Shown here: positions 20,845-31,517 of the stretch, piece by piece
How the letters are laid out: every line of letters begins with the position of its first letter
How positions within the stretch are numbered: position 1 is the stretch's first letter
DNA from: Tomocerus qinae
Lineage: Eukaryota; Arthropoda; Collembola; Entomobryomorpha; Tomoceridae
Assembly: GCA_020055645.1 (NCBI GenBank)
Contig: CM034546.1
Location: 57,164,001 to 57,228,000, forward strand
Reading direction: 5' to 3'
DNA length: 64,000 nt
Position numbers and translations under genes: made by a program
Notes under the pieces: model-generated
What the model was told of the DNA's origin: nothing
What the model saw: only the letters and a program-made list of their open reading frames with translations
The model's database searches: none

Positions 20845-21867
20845 TCACACTGATAACGAATAATATGTAATTAGTTTATTAATGCAAGCATCTCAATCCA
20901 TTTCTCTTGCCATTCCCATTTCAAAAGTGACCACAGCGACAGTGAAAAATTATGGTAGTTAGGCTAGATTTGTCCGGTGTGTGTTAAAATTGATTTTAAT
21001 GTGTGAAAGCTATGTCGAAATAAATTAGTCCCTTATAAACTTAAATCTCTTTTACAGCTTGTTGTGATTGTCGGGAATCTCACTGTAATGTTTACTTTGG
21101 TTACCCAAAATCGGAAACGTTCCATCGAGGCGAGGTAGACATTGAAAATCGTTACACCTGAATAGACAAAAGTTGTTGTAAACATCCTTGTTATATAATA
21201 ATATAATTTGATTGACTTACGACTTGACAGCAACGACGTCTGGCTGAGGTTATTATTATTACTATTATTTTGGTTTTACAAAAAGTAGGTTTCAGATAAT
21301 GAAGGGATATCTAAAAAACTGAATTACAGAATGTATGTCCTCAGCTGTAGATTTCAACTTTCTCATGCAACAGGAATTGAAAACTCCACAACTCCAGTGT
21401 ACTTATAATTAATTATAATCTTAAGGATGTTAAAAAGTAAATCAATGCAAAATCCTGAAACGTCAAGTTGTTTTATGTTACGTCATTCAAAGTAGTCAAT
21501 TATTGAAAATAACTCTATTTTTAAAGTTTGTTTATTACAATTCTACCATAAAATAGTTACATCGATACTAGAAAACTTCTAATTTACGATAAATATTGGA
21601 CCTCCTCTTCAATAAACTCGAAAATATCTGTTTCCATGGGCCTACAGTGATTCAGATTTTGAATCTCTTTTCTGACTTTATTTATATTCCATGCCGAAAC
21701 AATAGTTTTTTTCTTTCTGCCGACCGGGTTTTTGTTTACCGAGAGAAAAAACTCATGGGTTTTTCATGCCCTGTTCAGTAGTATTAATTAATTAGTAGTG
21801 AAATGAATGCCCAACCTATAAAAAGTAGTTACTATATCCTACAGTGCATTGGTACAGTAGTGGTTAA
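20845..21867. other. Intergenic between the ZNF-A and BTB2 regions
   Basis: No gene seen. Positions 21480-21867 match 42340-42830 (shared block around tccatgggccta), part of the MATH-BTB 3' flank. A short hAT-like end, ggtttttcatgccctg, lies at 21758-21773. Confidence 0.5.
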
Positions 21868-21874
21868 AAGTTAG

Positions 21875-22969
21875 GCAAGTACCCCAGGGCCGCCCCGCCC
21901 GCCCGTCAGATTTGGGGATCTGGTCCTGCGGGCGGGCGGCTCTAGGGGGCTCTACAGCCGCCCGGGCGGCGCTAGGGGACTTCTCTATCTAGATGTCCCC
22001 TAAAGCCGCCCCGCCCGAACGGGCGGCTGTGGGGGACATCTCTATCTACATGTCTCCCAGAGCCGCCCGACCGGGCGGGGCGGCTCTGGGACAGAGCTGC
22101 CCGCCTTTCTCTAAAGAATTTCATAGGAAGTTGTAATAAGGACACTTATCTGTACCTATAGTACCTACATTAATTATTAAGGACTTCTTTCAGAAAAACA
22201 GAATATATTACTGTTTACGCGACTAAATCACTAAATAATTATTCTATAAACTTTTTTGTACAATAAATATGTCTCAAATATAACTATCCCCAAACTAACT
22301 TGTATGCTACTGTTTTTTTTTTGATTTTTCGATGAAAAGAGCGTGACATTATTTGACTATTAATTACCGTCATATTTAGTACACTGAATTAAAAATCAGC
22401 TCACTTCTTCAAGCGAGGTTAGTTATATTTTATTTTAGTGGCTATTTTAGTTATATAGTGGCTATTTTAGTTATATAGTGGCTATTTTAGTTATATAGTG
22501 GCTGTTTTAGTTATATAGTGGCTATTTTAGTTATATAGTGGCTATTTTAGTTATATAGTGGCTATTTTAGTTATATAGTGGCTATTTTAGTTATATAGTG
22601 GCTATTTTAGTTATATAGTGGCTATTTTAGTTATATAGTAACTATTTTAGTTATATAGTAACTATTTTAATTATTCAGTGGCTATTTTAGTTATTTAGTG
22701 GCGATTTTAGTTTAATTTTTATTTTTTTGGGGTATATTATTTATTTTGATGGTGAATTAATTTCTTTAGAGAAAGGCGGGCGGCTCTAGGGGACATCAAG
22801 ATAGAGATGTCCCCCAGAGCCGCCCGCTCGTTCGGGGCGGCTCAGGGGGACATCTAGATAGAGATGTCCCCCACAGCCGCCCGCTCGGGCGGGGCGGCTC
22901 TAGGGGACATCTAGATAGAGAGGTCCCCTAGCGCCGCCCGCCAGGGCGGGGCGGCCCTGGGGTACTTGC
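21875..22969. mobile_element. GC-rich foldback transposon with about 210-245-bp inverted arms
   Basis: The left arm (21875-22120) and right arm (22760-22969) are inverted copies of each other. They start gcaagtaccccagggccg and end with its complement cggccctggggtacttgc. The arms are built from alternating short palindromes: GCCGCCC/GGGCGGC pairs and about 26-bp near-palindromes of the form GGGGACATCT-AGATAG-AGATGTCCCC. The arms are far more GC-rich than the AT-rich surroundings. The centre is AT-rich with a 20-bp tandem repeat and no ORF. Candidate target duplication aagttag lies at 21868-21874 and 22975-22981, the right one offset by five bases. It resembles foldback-type elements; the family is not identified. 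Confidence 0.85.
22431..22714. repeat. 20-bp minisatellite, about 14 copies
   Basis: The unit is ttatatagtggctattttag, repeated head to tail with few changes, at the centre of the foldback element. The last copies diverge. It is non-coding. Confidence 0.95.
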
Positions 22970-23402
22970 TTTGGAAGTTAGAGTGACTGTCACTGAAACA
23001 TGAAAGAGTACTACCAAAAACACAATTGATTATCAACAGTTGAGTAATAAGCCTATGGTATCAATGATATATCTTATTACATCCTTGTGTGTCTTAATGA
23101 ATAATCGAAGTAACAATAACTATTCCGTCTTTGGCAAATATAATTATTCATACATTTCATTATCAATTTCAACAAATAGAGTAGGTATATTATAATATGT
23201 AAACCAGTCAATTCGTTTACTGATAAATTAATAAGTATATTCATATGCTAAAAATTCTGCTATAACTGTTTTCTTAATTCATTAATGATGGGGTCATAAT
23301 AATAATACTGCATTATAAAGCTACTAACAAAATCATCGTAGTACAAAAGTCATGATATTATAAATATAATGAAACTGCTAATTTCACTACAATTACTAAT
23401 GC
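22970..23402. other. 3' flank of BTB2, no gene seen
   Basis: AT-rich; it matches the 3' flanks of BTB3 and BTB4 (for example aaaaacacaattgat), marking the duplicated cassette. Confidence 0.5.
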
Positions 23403-26400
23403 TTAATTTGCTAAGTAAAGGTCCATAAACAGTGATTTATTGCTGATGGCCATTTTCTTGAATCCTTCGGTTTGAACAACCGCAGCTTTATTTCTAATTA
23501 TTTTTGGAAAGCCAAAAAGATATTTTGAAGAAATCTAATTAGTAATTAATTATACACAATTTAAAACATTGATAAAAAACTTACATGTTGAAATACTTAA
23601 TTGCCTTCGCCTTCAGATTCAAAGCGTTGTGCATATCTGCCAAACACAGAGTTTCAGCAGCATTTTCCACGGAAAGATGTTCTGCAATGATCTCTTCAGA
23701 TTCTTCTTTTAACCCTGTTATGTCATACTTTTCTGAAATCTGTAAAAACTCTATTGCTTTGTCCTTCAAGGTTTGTGCATCTATCCAACCACTAAATAAT
23801 TAAAGTCATAAAAGCGTTTTTATAATTGTAAGCAAAAATCAAAAATATAAGTGTACACAAATTATCAAAATTACTTATAATTATTACGTGAATATTTTAA
23901 GACTAGCGACCAAACAAACTACTTTGGATTGCTGATATACATTTTCAATTATTTGAACTTAATATTAACTAAGATACCTGTACATTATCTGTGAATGTAT
24001 ATACCTGTAAATGTACCGCAGCATTCCATAAACAATGTCATTGCCAAAATCGGGAATTTCCACGGTATTATTGATGGATTCATACATTTTGCTTAAGAAC
24101 ATTGCCTTAAAAACTGAACTCCGACCTAAACAAATGAATTATTATGTTCGTTATTCATTATATTCAAAAAACAGTGATTGAAACCAACATATCATTTTAC
24201 ACACATATCGGCTGCTTAACATTACTAAGTAACAAGCCCATCTCCTGTTACAATAAATTACATTAAATTACAAGTAAGTAACATCTCCTGATACACGTGG
24301 TTACCACTGTATCAGGATATGTGAATTGTTACTTTGTCGAAATGGCTTGTTACTTTGTAGAAGCCATGATAAAACGGCTTGTTACTTAGTAATGTTAAGC
24401 AGACGATATTATGGCAAATTAGAGAATTATAAACTATGGAAGAAAGCTGGTTTTCAAGATAATTTTGATATATACTTAATTAACCCGCGCCATCATGACC
24501 TAAAATTTTTACGTTTCCTGATGGCCTGGGCCTGGCTAATGTATTTTATATATTTCATTCATAGCATGGGTTAGGGTTAAGCTGCGCCTGCCCAAGTTAC
24601 AATAAAAGCAACACCGTTGCCCTGCCCTTTTGTCTTTTTGGTGTGTTTATTGGTTAATCGACTTCAATATTAAGAATATATGTCTATATATCTGCAATAA
24701 GTATTTACTTGTATACATTAAGTTTACAATAGATGACTTGAAGCATAAATATTTACAGCTTAACCCCTTTTCTTAGTTTTCTTATATTAACATCTAATAA
24801 TTAAATGGCTATTACTCTACACTGTTAAAACTACCAACTGCATATCTAGTAAAAACATACTGCATATCCGCGGATGCCATTGAACACTGGGTTTTCAATA
24901 TTCGGATTGCTATGAACCCCGGTAAATGCAGTAAGTGAAAATGCAGTAACATTTCTCATGCATATACATTAAAAATTAGCCAAAATGTTCTCATGATTCC
25001 TACCGGGAGTCGCTATGAGTGAAACCTATATATGCAGTAATGATTACCGGTTTACCAGATATGATACTGTATTTCCAGTAACATAAAAATGAAAGCAAAA
25101 CCGCAGCATTTAGCCTTCCATATCAAATTCAATGGTACTTATTGCACTTGTAGTCAATTAAATGGAGACACATAATTTATTACAATCAAAATATGAGCAA
25201 ACATTACTAAAATTTGGCATATAATAATACAATTGATTTCAGAGTTTTATTTAGGTATTATAGGTAGGTTTACATATTAATTAAATTTAAAATAAATTAT
25301 TATAATTTAAATTTGTAAAGTAAACTTTTAAGATGTCCAATGCACATAAATAGTAACTATTATAGGTACATCATTTTGTTGCCATATATTAGAATTTCTT
25401 GCAGCTATCCCTTTAGGATTGTTAACTTCCTGAAAAGCAGAAATATCAACATGTTATTTCACAAATTTTTAGTGTAGCTCTAACTGCCAACAAAATTTAA
25501 ATTATTCTTAAATATCTACTTACAGAACATTGTGTTTAAACCATCATTTTCGATACTTTGGTATAGTCATAAAAACTCGAGAATGGAATGCGTTCTGATA
25601 CTCTGCTACGACTATTTTGAGATAGACTCTGGGAAAGTCTTTCAGCTTTTAGGGTAATCTTTCGTCCGCATTGTTGGAGTAGCAGAAATCCAACAATCAT
25701 GTATAATCTAAGTAAAAACATAAAAATGCCACTTTATAATTTAGGAAAATACTTTTCTAGTATATAGTTACCTCAATAAATTCTGTTGTAAAAGTTACAT
25801 TTACTTACCCCTTTTTTGGCAGCCCCTTTCGTACCGCTTTTCTTAGCATTTGGCATCCATTGTAGCAGAACATTCGAAATATTATTTGTCAGCCTTCACT
25901 ATAGCCCTTTTCCCAGCAGTTGTCAGCCTCTGTCGACGGTCCTTCTTAGTAATCAAACATTGAATCCTAAATAAAAATATAAAAATGCCATTTTATAATT
26001 TAGGAAATTCCTTTTCTAGTATTTAGTTGCCTCAATAAACTCTGTTGTAAAATTTACATTTACTCACCCCCTTTTTGGCAGCCCCTATCGTACCGCTTTT
26101 CTTAGCATTTGGCAGCCATGGAAGCAGAACATTTGAAATATTATTTGTCAGCCTTCACTATAACTGTTTTCCCAGCAGTTGTCAGCCTCTGTCGACGGTC
26201 CTTCTAAGTAATCAAAAATTGATTCCTAAATAAAAATATAAAAATGCCATTTAATAATTTAGGAAATTACTTTTCCACATTATTTCTAAAGCTGCATCAT
26301 TAAATCATTAACCTCTATTGTAAAATTTACTTTTACTTACGCAATTTTAGTTGTCAGCCACTTTAGTACCGCTTTTCTTAGTATTTGGCAGCCATTGTGG

Positions 26401-28651
26401 TGGAACACTCAAAATATTATTTGTCAGCCTTTACTATTGCCCTTTTGCCAGCATTTGTCAGCCTCTGTCGACGGTCTTTTGTCCTTCTCAGTAGTCAAAC
26501 TATAATACAAAAATGCAATTTAAAATTTCCCAATCTATCTATAGCAAACGTAATTTAGTGAATAATAAGACACTTAGTAAACAAGTTTTAATTTTATATG
26601 ATGAATATATAAATAACCTAGCTTCAAAATTTAGATAAACATATAAAAAGGCCATTAATAATAAACAAGGATATACATTTTCCACATTATTTCTAAAGTT
26701 ACATCATTAACCTCTCTTGTAAAATTCACTTTTACTTACGCAATTTTTAGTTGTCAGCCACTTTAGTACCGTTTTTCTTAGCATTTGGCAGCCATTGTGG
26801 TGGAACATTCAAAATGTTATTTGTCAGCCTTTACTATAGCCCTTTTGCCAGCATTTGTCAGCCTCTGTCGACAGTCCTTCGTCCTTCTAAGTAGTCAAGC
26901 TGTTATACAAAAATGCTTTTTTAAAATTTCCTAATCTATCTATATGAAACGTAATTTAGTGAATAAATATGGCACCTAGTAAATGAATTTTTATTTTATA
27001 ATATGATTAATATAAACGGCTTACCTTCAAATTTGGTAATAGATGTGCTAGGTTCAAGCTGTCCTACATACCCTTTACAACGGTGATGGGTCACAACCTT
27101 TTTACAGAGTAAATTTGATAATCTAGTTGATTTAATTAACTGTTACTTCTGAAAATTATTTGTTTGACCAAAAGAAAGAAGTGCAATCTTGGTGCATGCC
27201 GCTCATACAGTTGGCATTTTTCCACTCCAACGGAAAATCTATTGTTTTTTAGTGTATATGCATGAGTGGTAAGATCGCGTATGTTCACGTATGCTCAATG
27301 CAGTAATTATTACCGGATTTTAGTGTGCGCCATATTGAATTTGATAATGTTACTGTATGAACACTTACTTGTAGATTTAGGATGAACACAAAGTAATATT
27401 CTTACGGATATCTAGTGACGATTTTTGTATTATTACTATATTTTTACTTAAAGCTACGGTTATCTCGTTCCCAGTAGCAGAGATTTTTAACAGTGTAGGA
27501 AGTACCAAAAAATTCTAATGTTGTAGGTAACTCAGGAAAACAGTTTTAATATACGGAAAGGCCTTTTTGGATAAAATATTAGCCACTTTATGAAGGCGTG
27601 GGTTAAGAAATGCTTTTGTGGGTACTTATATTATAGCTGTAATTACATAACTATTATTAATGAAAAGTTTTCTTCCAGAATTCATGTTTACCCAAAATTA
27701 TTTTTTAACCTTACATGACAAGATTCCCTTGTGAGCCTTAAAGGTTTCGTCTTGTGTCAAAATTGTAACATCACTGAATAGTGAAGAAATCAATAAATCT
27801 TCAAAATTCATACACAATTCATTATTTCGTCGAGTATTTTCATTCTCGGGATCCAATGTCTCACCGGAGAACAGTTTCTGCACAGGAGGAAGTTTAATAC
27901 GCAATAAGCAATAAATTTTAAGGGTATCATCATCAAGAAAATGATTTTGCGGATCCAATAAAGCTTCCGTCCTTACAAACTTGGGCCATCCATAGCTATC
28001 TGGCTCATTGAATGTATGATCGGTTTCTGGACAAATTAAACAACTTATATTTAAGACAATTAATAATCATTTTCATATATCAATGCCGACAATTTTGCAA
28101 TAGTCAAAAATAAAAATGGACAATTAAGTCAGGTTACCTTCCCTGAGACCTTCGCCTGCATTATTGAGAATGGCAATTTCATAAGTCACAACCGTTGGTA
28201 TCCTTCCTTTTCGAAATTCTAAAAATATCGATAGGTATTCACTTTCATCATCTGATCCATTTTCCTTTTCTACGCACTTAGTGTCAACCAGAAGCTGCCT
28301 GTTAATTTTTGAATCACCAATTGAAAAGACGTTTTTTAATAATACATCATTCGAAAATTTTAGAAAATTACCACTCATAATCAACCCCTTCTTCGGAAAG
28401 AGGGAATGGATGAGACGCTAAGCGATGATTCGGTTTCTGAAGTTCTTGTCTGAACTTCTTTATATCATAACGGTAAATTTTTGATATTTCTTGATGCTAT
28501 AGAAATTATTTTCATGGTTTTAATAATTTTACTAATAATGAAATAATAATGATAAATTAAAATATATTATTTGTACCTCGGTGACGGCCAGATAATCATA
28601 ACTATTACTTATTTTAGGCGTTCCTTGTTTATTCACTGAAGTAACACTCAT
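23403..28651 (-). CDS. BTB2: MATH-BTB protein (SPOP-like), 7 exons, 363 aa
   Basis: Exons: E1 28577-28651, E2 28372-28496, E3 28138-28298, E4 27715-28026, E5 24005-24125, E6 23585-23791, E7 23403-23493. They join without a stop (1092 nt) at GT-AG sites, including donors GTACAA, GTAAGG and GTAAGT. MATH domain: E1 to early E4 (YRYDI, YEW-QLLVDTK, EYLSIFLEF). BTB: late E4 and E5 (LLISSLFSDVTI, FKAHKGIL, RSSVFKAMF). A BACK-like C-terminal part follows in E6-E7 (LSVENAAETLCLADMHNAL). SPOP-family proteins recruit substrates through MATH and bind cullin-3 through BTB; the substrate here is unknown. Intron 4 is 3.6 kb instead of about 0.45-0.7 kb because of two transposons. Confidence 0.88.
24204..24409. 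mobile_element. Palindromic MITE in BTB2 intron 4
   Basis: The 34-bp terminal inverted repeats (24204-24237 and 24376-24409) match with one mismatch. They begin atatcg and continue through ctgcttaacattactaag. An internal hairpin, tcctgataca/tgtatcagga, lies near 24276-24317. The outer TA could be a TA target duplication. The aligned BTB3 and BTB4 introns lack it. Confidence 0.8.
24820..27495. mobile_element. 2.7-kb TIR DNA transposon in BTB2 intron 4
   Basis: The ends are inverted: 5' CACTGTTAAAA at 24820 and its complement TTTTAACAGTG ending at 27495, each flanked by TA (24818-24819, 27496-27497). The flanks are contiguous in the aligned introns of BTB1 and BTB6, so this is an insertion. 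Subterminal tgcagtaa repeats occur near both ends. No transposase was recognised. The interior holds five exon-like blocks on the minus strand (separate entry). Confidence 0.75.
25524..26899 (-). repeat. Tandem exon-like blocks with splice sites inside the 2.7-kb transposon
   Basis: Four related blocks (25809-25966, 26068-26225, 26341-26499, 26740-26899; 158-160 bp) share cores such as gtcagcctctgtcgac. On the minus strand each begins after an AG acceptor (TTTATTTAG, TATTATAG or TATAACAG) and ends at GTAAGT or GTGAGT. A fifth block at 25524-25707 also has both sites. Partial frames are Lys/Arg-rich (ITKKDRRQRLTTAGKRAI; MPNAKKSGTKGAAKKG), but no frame crosses a whole block. It could be a repeated-exon non-coding transcript or a decayed coding gene. 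The family is not recognised. Confidence 0.55.
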
Positions 28652-28866
28652 GTTACAAACTGGGAATTGTAAATTGAACAAAATATTTATGAAATTTATA
28701 AATATCTCTTCATTTATTTGATTTCAATTAGTATTCACCAACTATTCACTTGCCACTGTTTTCTGTAATGACCTGCTGGTCTTTCTGTTTTCCGTTGGAT
28801 GGAGTACGAAAGTGAATCACGAATGAATTCTGCCGAGTTGCTGTATTAATTATAGCTTTTAGATAA
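28652..28866. promoter_or_regulatory. BTB2 upstream block (putative proximal promoter)
   Basis: It contains the block shared upstream of all MATH-BTB copies: tattcacc...tattcacttg near 28730-28752, then tctttctgttttc with ttggatggagtacg to about 28810. The usual CCAAT (minus strand) reads CCAAC here. The promoter role is inferred from conservation alone. Confidence 0.35.
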
Positions 28867-28874
28867 GGTTTAGG

Positions 28875-29268
28875 CAGGGTTGGCACATGGCTTTAACCAT
28901 CCTGGTTATAACCGGCTGGCAAAAACCTAATGGCAAAAATTAGTTGAAAGTGGCTTAAATTCATAAATGTGGCAAAACACATTTTCCCATTATTTGGAAC
29001 GGTTTATAAAGTTAATTTAAAAGCTATATAAAACCGGAGCCTAACTTGTTAACGACTTCCAACAAGACATCTGATTTCGTTTTCACTGACGTTCAACGTA
29101 GTGTATCTAATCAGTCAAGATCAAAATGAGAATTTTAACTGAAAACTTTTTTTTGGTTTTTCATATTGAAATGAAATATATTTTCTCAGCGACTTTTCAC
29201 CTGGTTTAAACCTGTTTCTGCCAGGAGGTTGCCAAAAACGAAATTTTCGTGGCGTAACCCCAACCCTG
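28875..29268. mobile_element. hAT-like MITE, copy a
   Basis: It begins CAGGGTTGGCA and ends with the complement of CAGGGTTGG, with 8-bp flanks ggtttagg and ggaatagg (6 of 8 identical). The end sequence and 8-bp duplication size fit hAT transposons. The interior has no ORF and includes the inverted motifs ccggctggc and ctggttataacc. A second copy lies at 57816-58217. Confidence 0.75.
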
Positions 29269-30647
29269 GGAATAGGTTTGCACAAGTATTTATTATTTAT
29301 GTAAGAAATTGAGACTGAAAGAAATGAATGAGCGATTCACGCGTTGAGTGTCTGTCTTCTGTGAAATCCAGTATGACCTTAGATATCGAGTCCAAACGGG
29401 TGAATGTAACCTAAACTATCGGACTATATCGAACATTTGAGTAATATTTACAATCTGCCTCACAAAATTTAATTAGTAGATATTTTTAAACTATGTAGAG
29501 CGTATAATATTATAATGTGTAATGTTATTGTTATTGTCAATTTGTTTTGTGCATTCCTTTCTATTTGTTTTATATGTATATAAGTAATTATACTTTTTAT
29601 GTGGGTGGAATATACAGTCTTTTCATTACCTCTGACCTTAAGATAAGGATACACACTAATATTTGTGATTTGGAACAACAAGAAAAGCAGTAAAATAAAG
29701 CACAAGTATAGTAACCGACAATATCGGAAAAAATGATAATTAAGATGGCTATATACTATCTTATTGTATGCTTGTGGTGGTATGGAAGGTTAAGTGAATG
29801 GAATAATATTTTCCCTAGACTGTAGATCCACTTGTCTTTGTATTAATTCTCTATACAAACAACCCATTCTACTCTACCAAATTCATATTCAAAGTTTTCT
29901 TGTTAAATATACTGTATCTAATGCATGTAAATAATCAACGGAAATAATCAAACTATGCAACGTTAACGTTACATCACGTTTTAGTGCATTGTTCATTAAC
30001 CTTTGACACAGGCATCAAAAATCTCTTGCAACCTGGTTGCTGTGGAAATCGGCCTTCGCCTCGCCCACACTATGCCCCGCCCTAAAGTAGGAGTGGCTTA
30101 CGTATTCTCAGGCAAGGAGGAGTGGCCAGTGGGCGGAGCTAAAGTGTGGAAATTAGCCAGTGTGCGGGACCTGTTACATTGGAAATTAAAAATTTTTCGA
30201 TGCCTGCTTTGATAACATTTCGAACGAGATAAGCTATTTCATGAAGTTCCACAACTACGAAAACTAAAGGAACACCAATTATTATTTTTTGAACCATGCC
30301 TACAGACAATGTGTGTACCCGATATATTTAACTTCAACTTTACTTTCATCCATCGATTAGGTACAGAAAATTTGAACTGATAATGTTAACTGCTCTTGAG
30401 TTGTATGTAACGGGAATTAGGAAGGGCAGACAGACAGACGAATCGGGCACTCCTATAGAGCAGTTCCACTACTTAATAATCATTGTATATTTGGTGATCA
30501 CTTTGTATATGAGAAAAGCTATAACCTAGCTATGTGTTCTCAACACAAAGTTCAAAAATCGTTAGGACAAATCTGAAATGTTTCCACAAAAAAGATCTAA
30601 ATGTCTCCGCAGTTTGGATGGTAAAGTGCTAAGATGATCTAACTGGA
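29269..30647. other. Intergenic between BTB2 and the BEL element
   Basis: AT-rich and without a supported gene. A 69-codon open frame at 30003-30212 lacks any recognisable domain. Positions 29340-29460 resemble the 5' flanks of other BTB copies. Confidence 0.5.
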
Positions 30648-31348
30648 TGGGGAAATTGAGACTAGAGAAAAAGAACGTTTTAAATTGCAGAGAATTTATT
30701 TACAAAGAAGAAGTGTAGTCACCTAAGGACAAGAGAGAAGTGTACGACGATTACAGGTAAGTCACAGGTATTTATAACCTGAGCATTGACACAGTTACCT
30801 TCCTTGATTTTAGGTTCAAGTTTACTGAAGGTTGCTTCCAGAGATCAATTATGCAATTATGATGTCTGGAAAGCAACCCAACTCATACATTTAGAAAAAA
30901 AGGTAGGACAGAAGTTCACACTATCTTAGAGTTCTAGGACAAAAATCATCATACTATCTTAGATTTTAGAACAAAATTGCATACAACTTATTAGAATTAA
31001 CAAATAAATCATATTTAGAATATAACTTATATAAAAAAACCATTGTCCATATAGATACAGACAGTCACTTACTGGTTCACTGAGAACCAGTGACTACTAT
31101 AATATATGCAACCAGTGAGTCTAGGCATAAATACATGTATTATAGGCAAGGAGCACCCCATTTCAAAACCTGTAAACCTTGACCTAGAACAGCATATGAG
31201 GTATCATATGAAAGGTAAAAATATACTTAATTAACCTATCAGAAAAGATTTTAAGCAAAGTTAATTTTTCATGAAATATAAATGAAATAATCCTAACTAC
31301 GTTATGAACTACTAGGTACATATTATATTTCATGCTGTAGATTTCACA
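30648..31348 (-). repeat. 3' LTR of the BEL/Pao element (complete)
   Basis: In minus sense it starts TGTGAAATC and ends TTTCCCCA, with an AATAAA polyadenylation signal near the end. The full extent is supported by similarity of its last 220 bp to the solo LTR at 15826-16213. Confidence 0.75.
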
Positions 31349-31517
31349 TACTCCCACTGAATTAACTATATTAATAGGTTAATTCTAAAGATACAGCATG
31401 AAAAAATATCATTAAATAATATTAAAGGAAATCATAAATATTTTACAAAAAATACCTACATTTCATCAACTCAAATGACATTTGCACAGGACACAAGAAT
31501 TCACTATTGAGATGACG
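31349..31517. other. Internal BEL sequence between pol stop and 3' LTR
   Basis: It holds the polypurine-like tract and an inverted copy of the LTR edge (atttcatgctgtag against acagcatgaaa) that could form a hairpin. Confidence 0.5.

Noticed and set aside
21033..21233. 66-codon minus-strand frame beginning at an isolated Met
   Set aside because: Not preserved in the paralogous flank and has no domain; treated as chance.
24326..24574. 82-codon plus-strand frame in BTB2 intron 4
   Set aside because: It runs across the end of the palindromic MITE into intron sequence and has no domain.
30003..30212. 69-codon plus-strand frame between BTB2 and the BEL element
   Set aside because: No ATG context support, domain, splice partners or paralogue.
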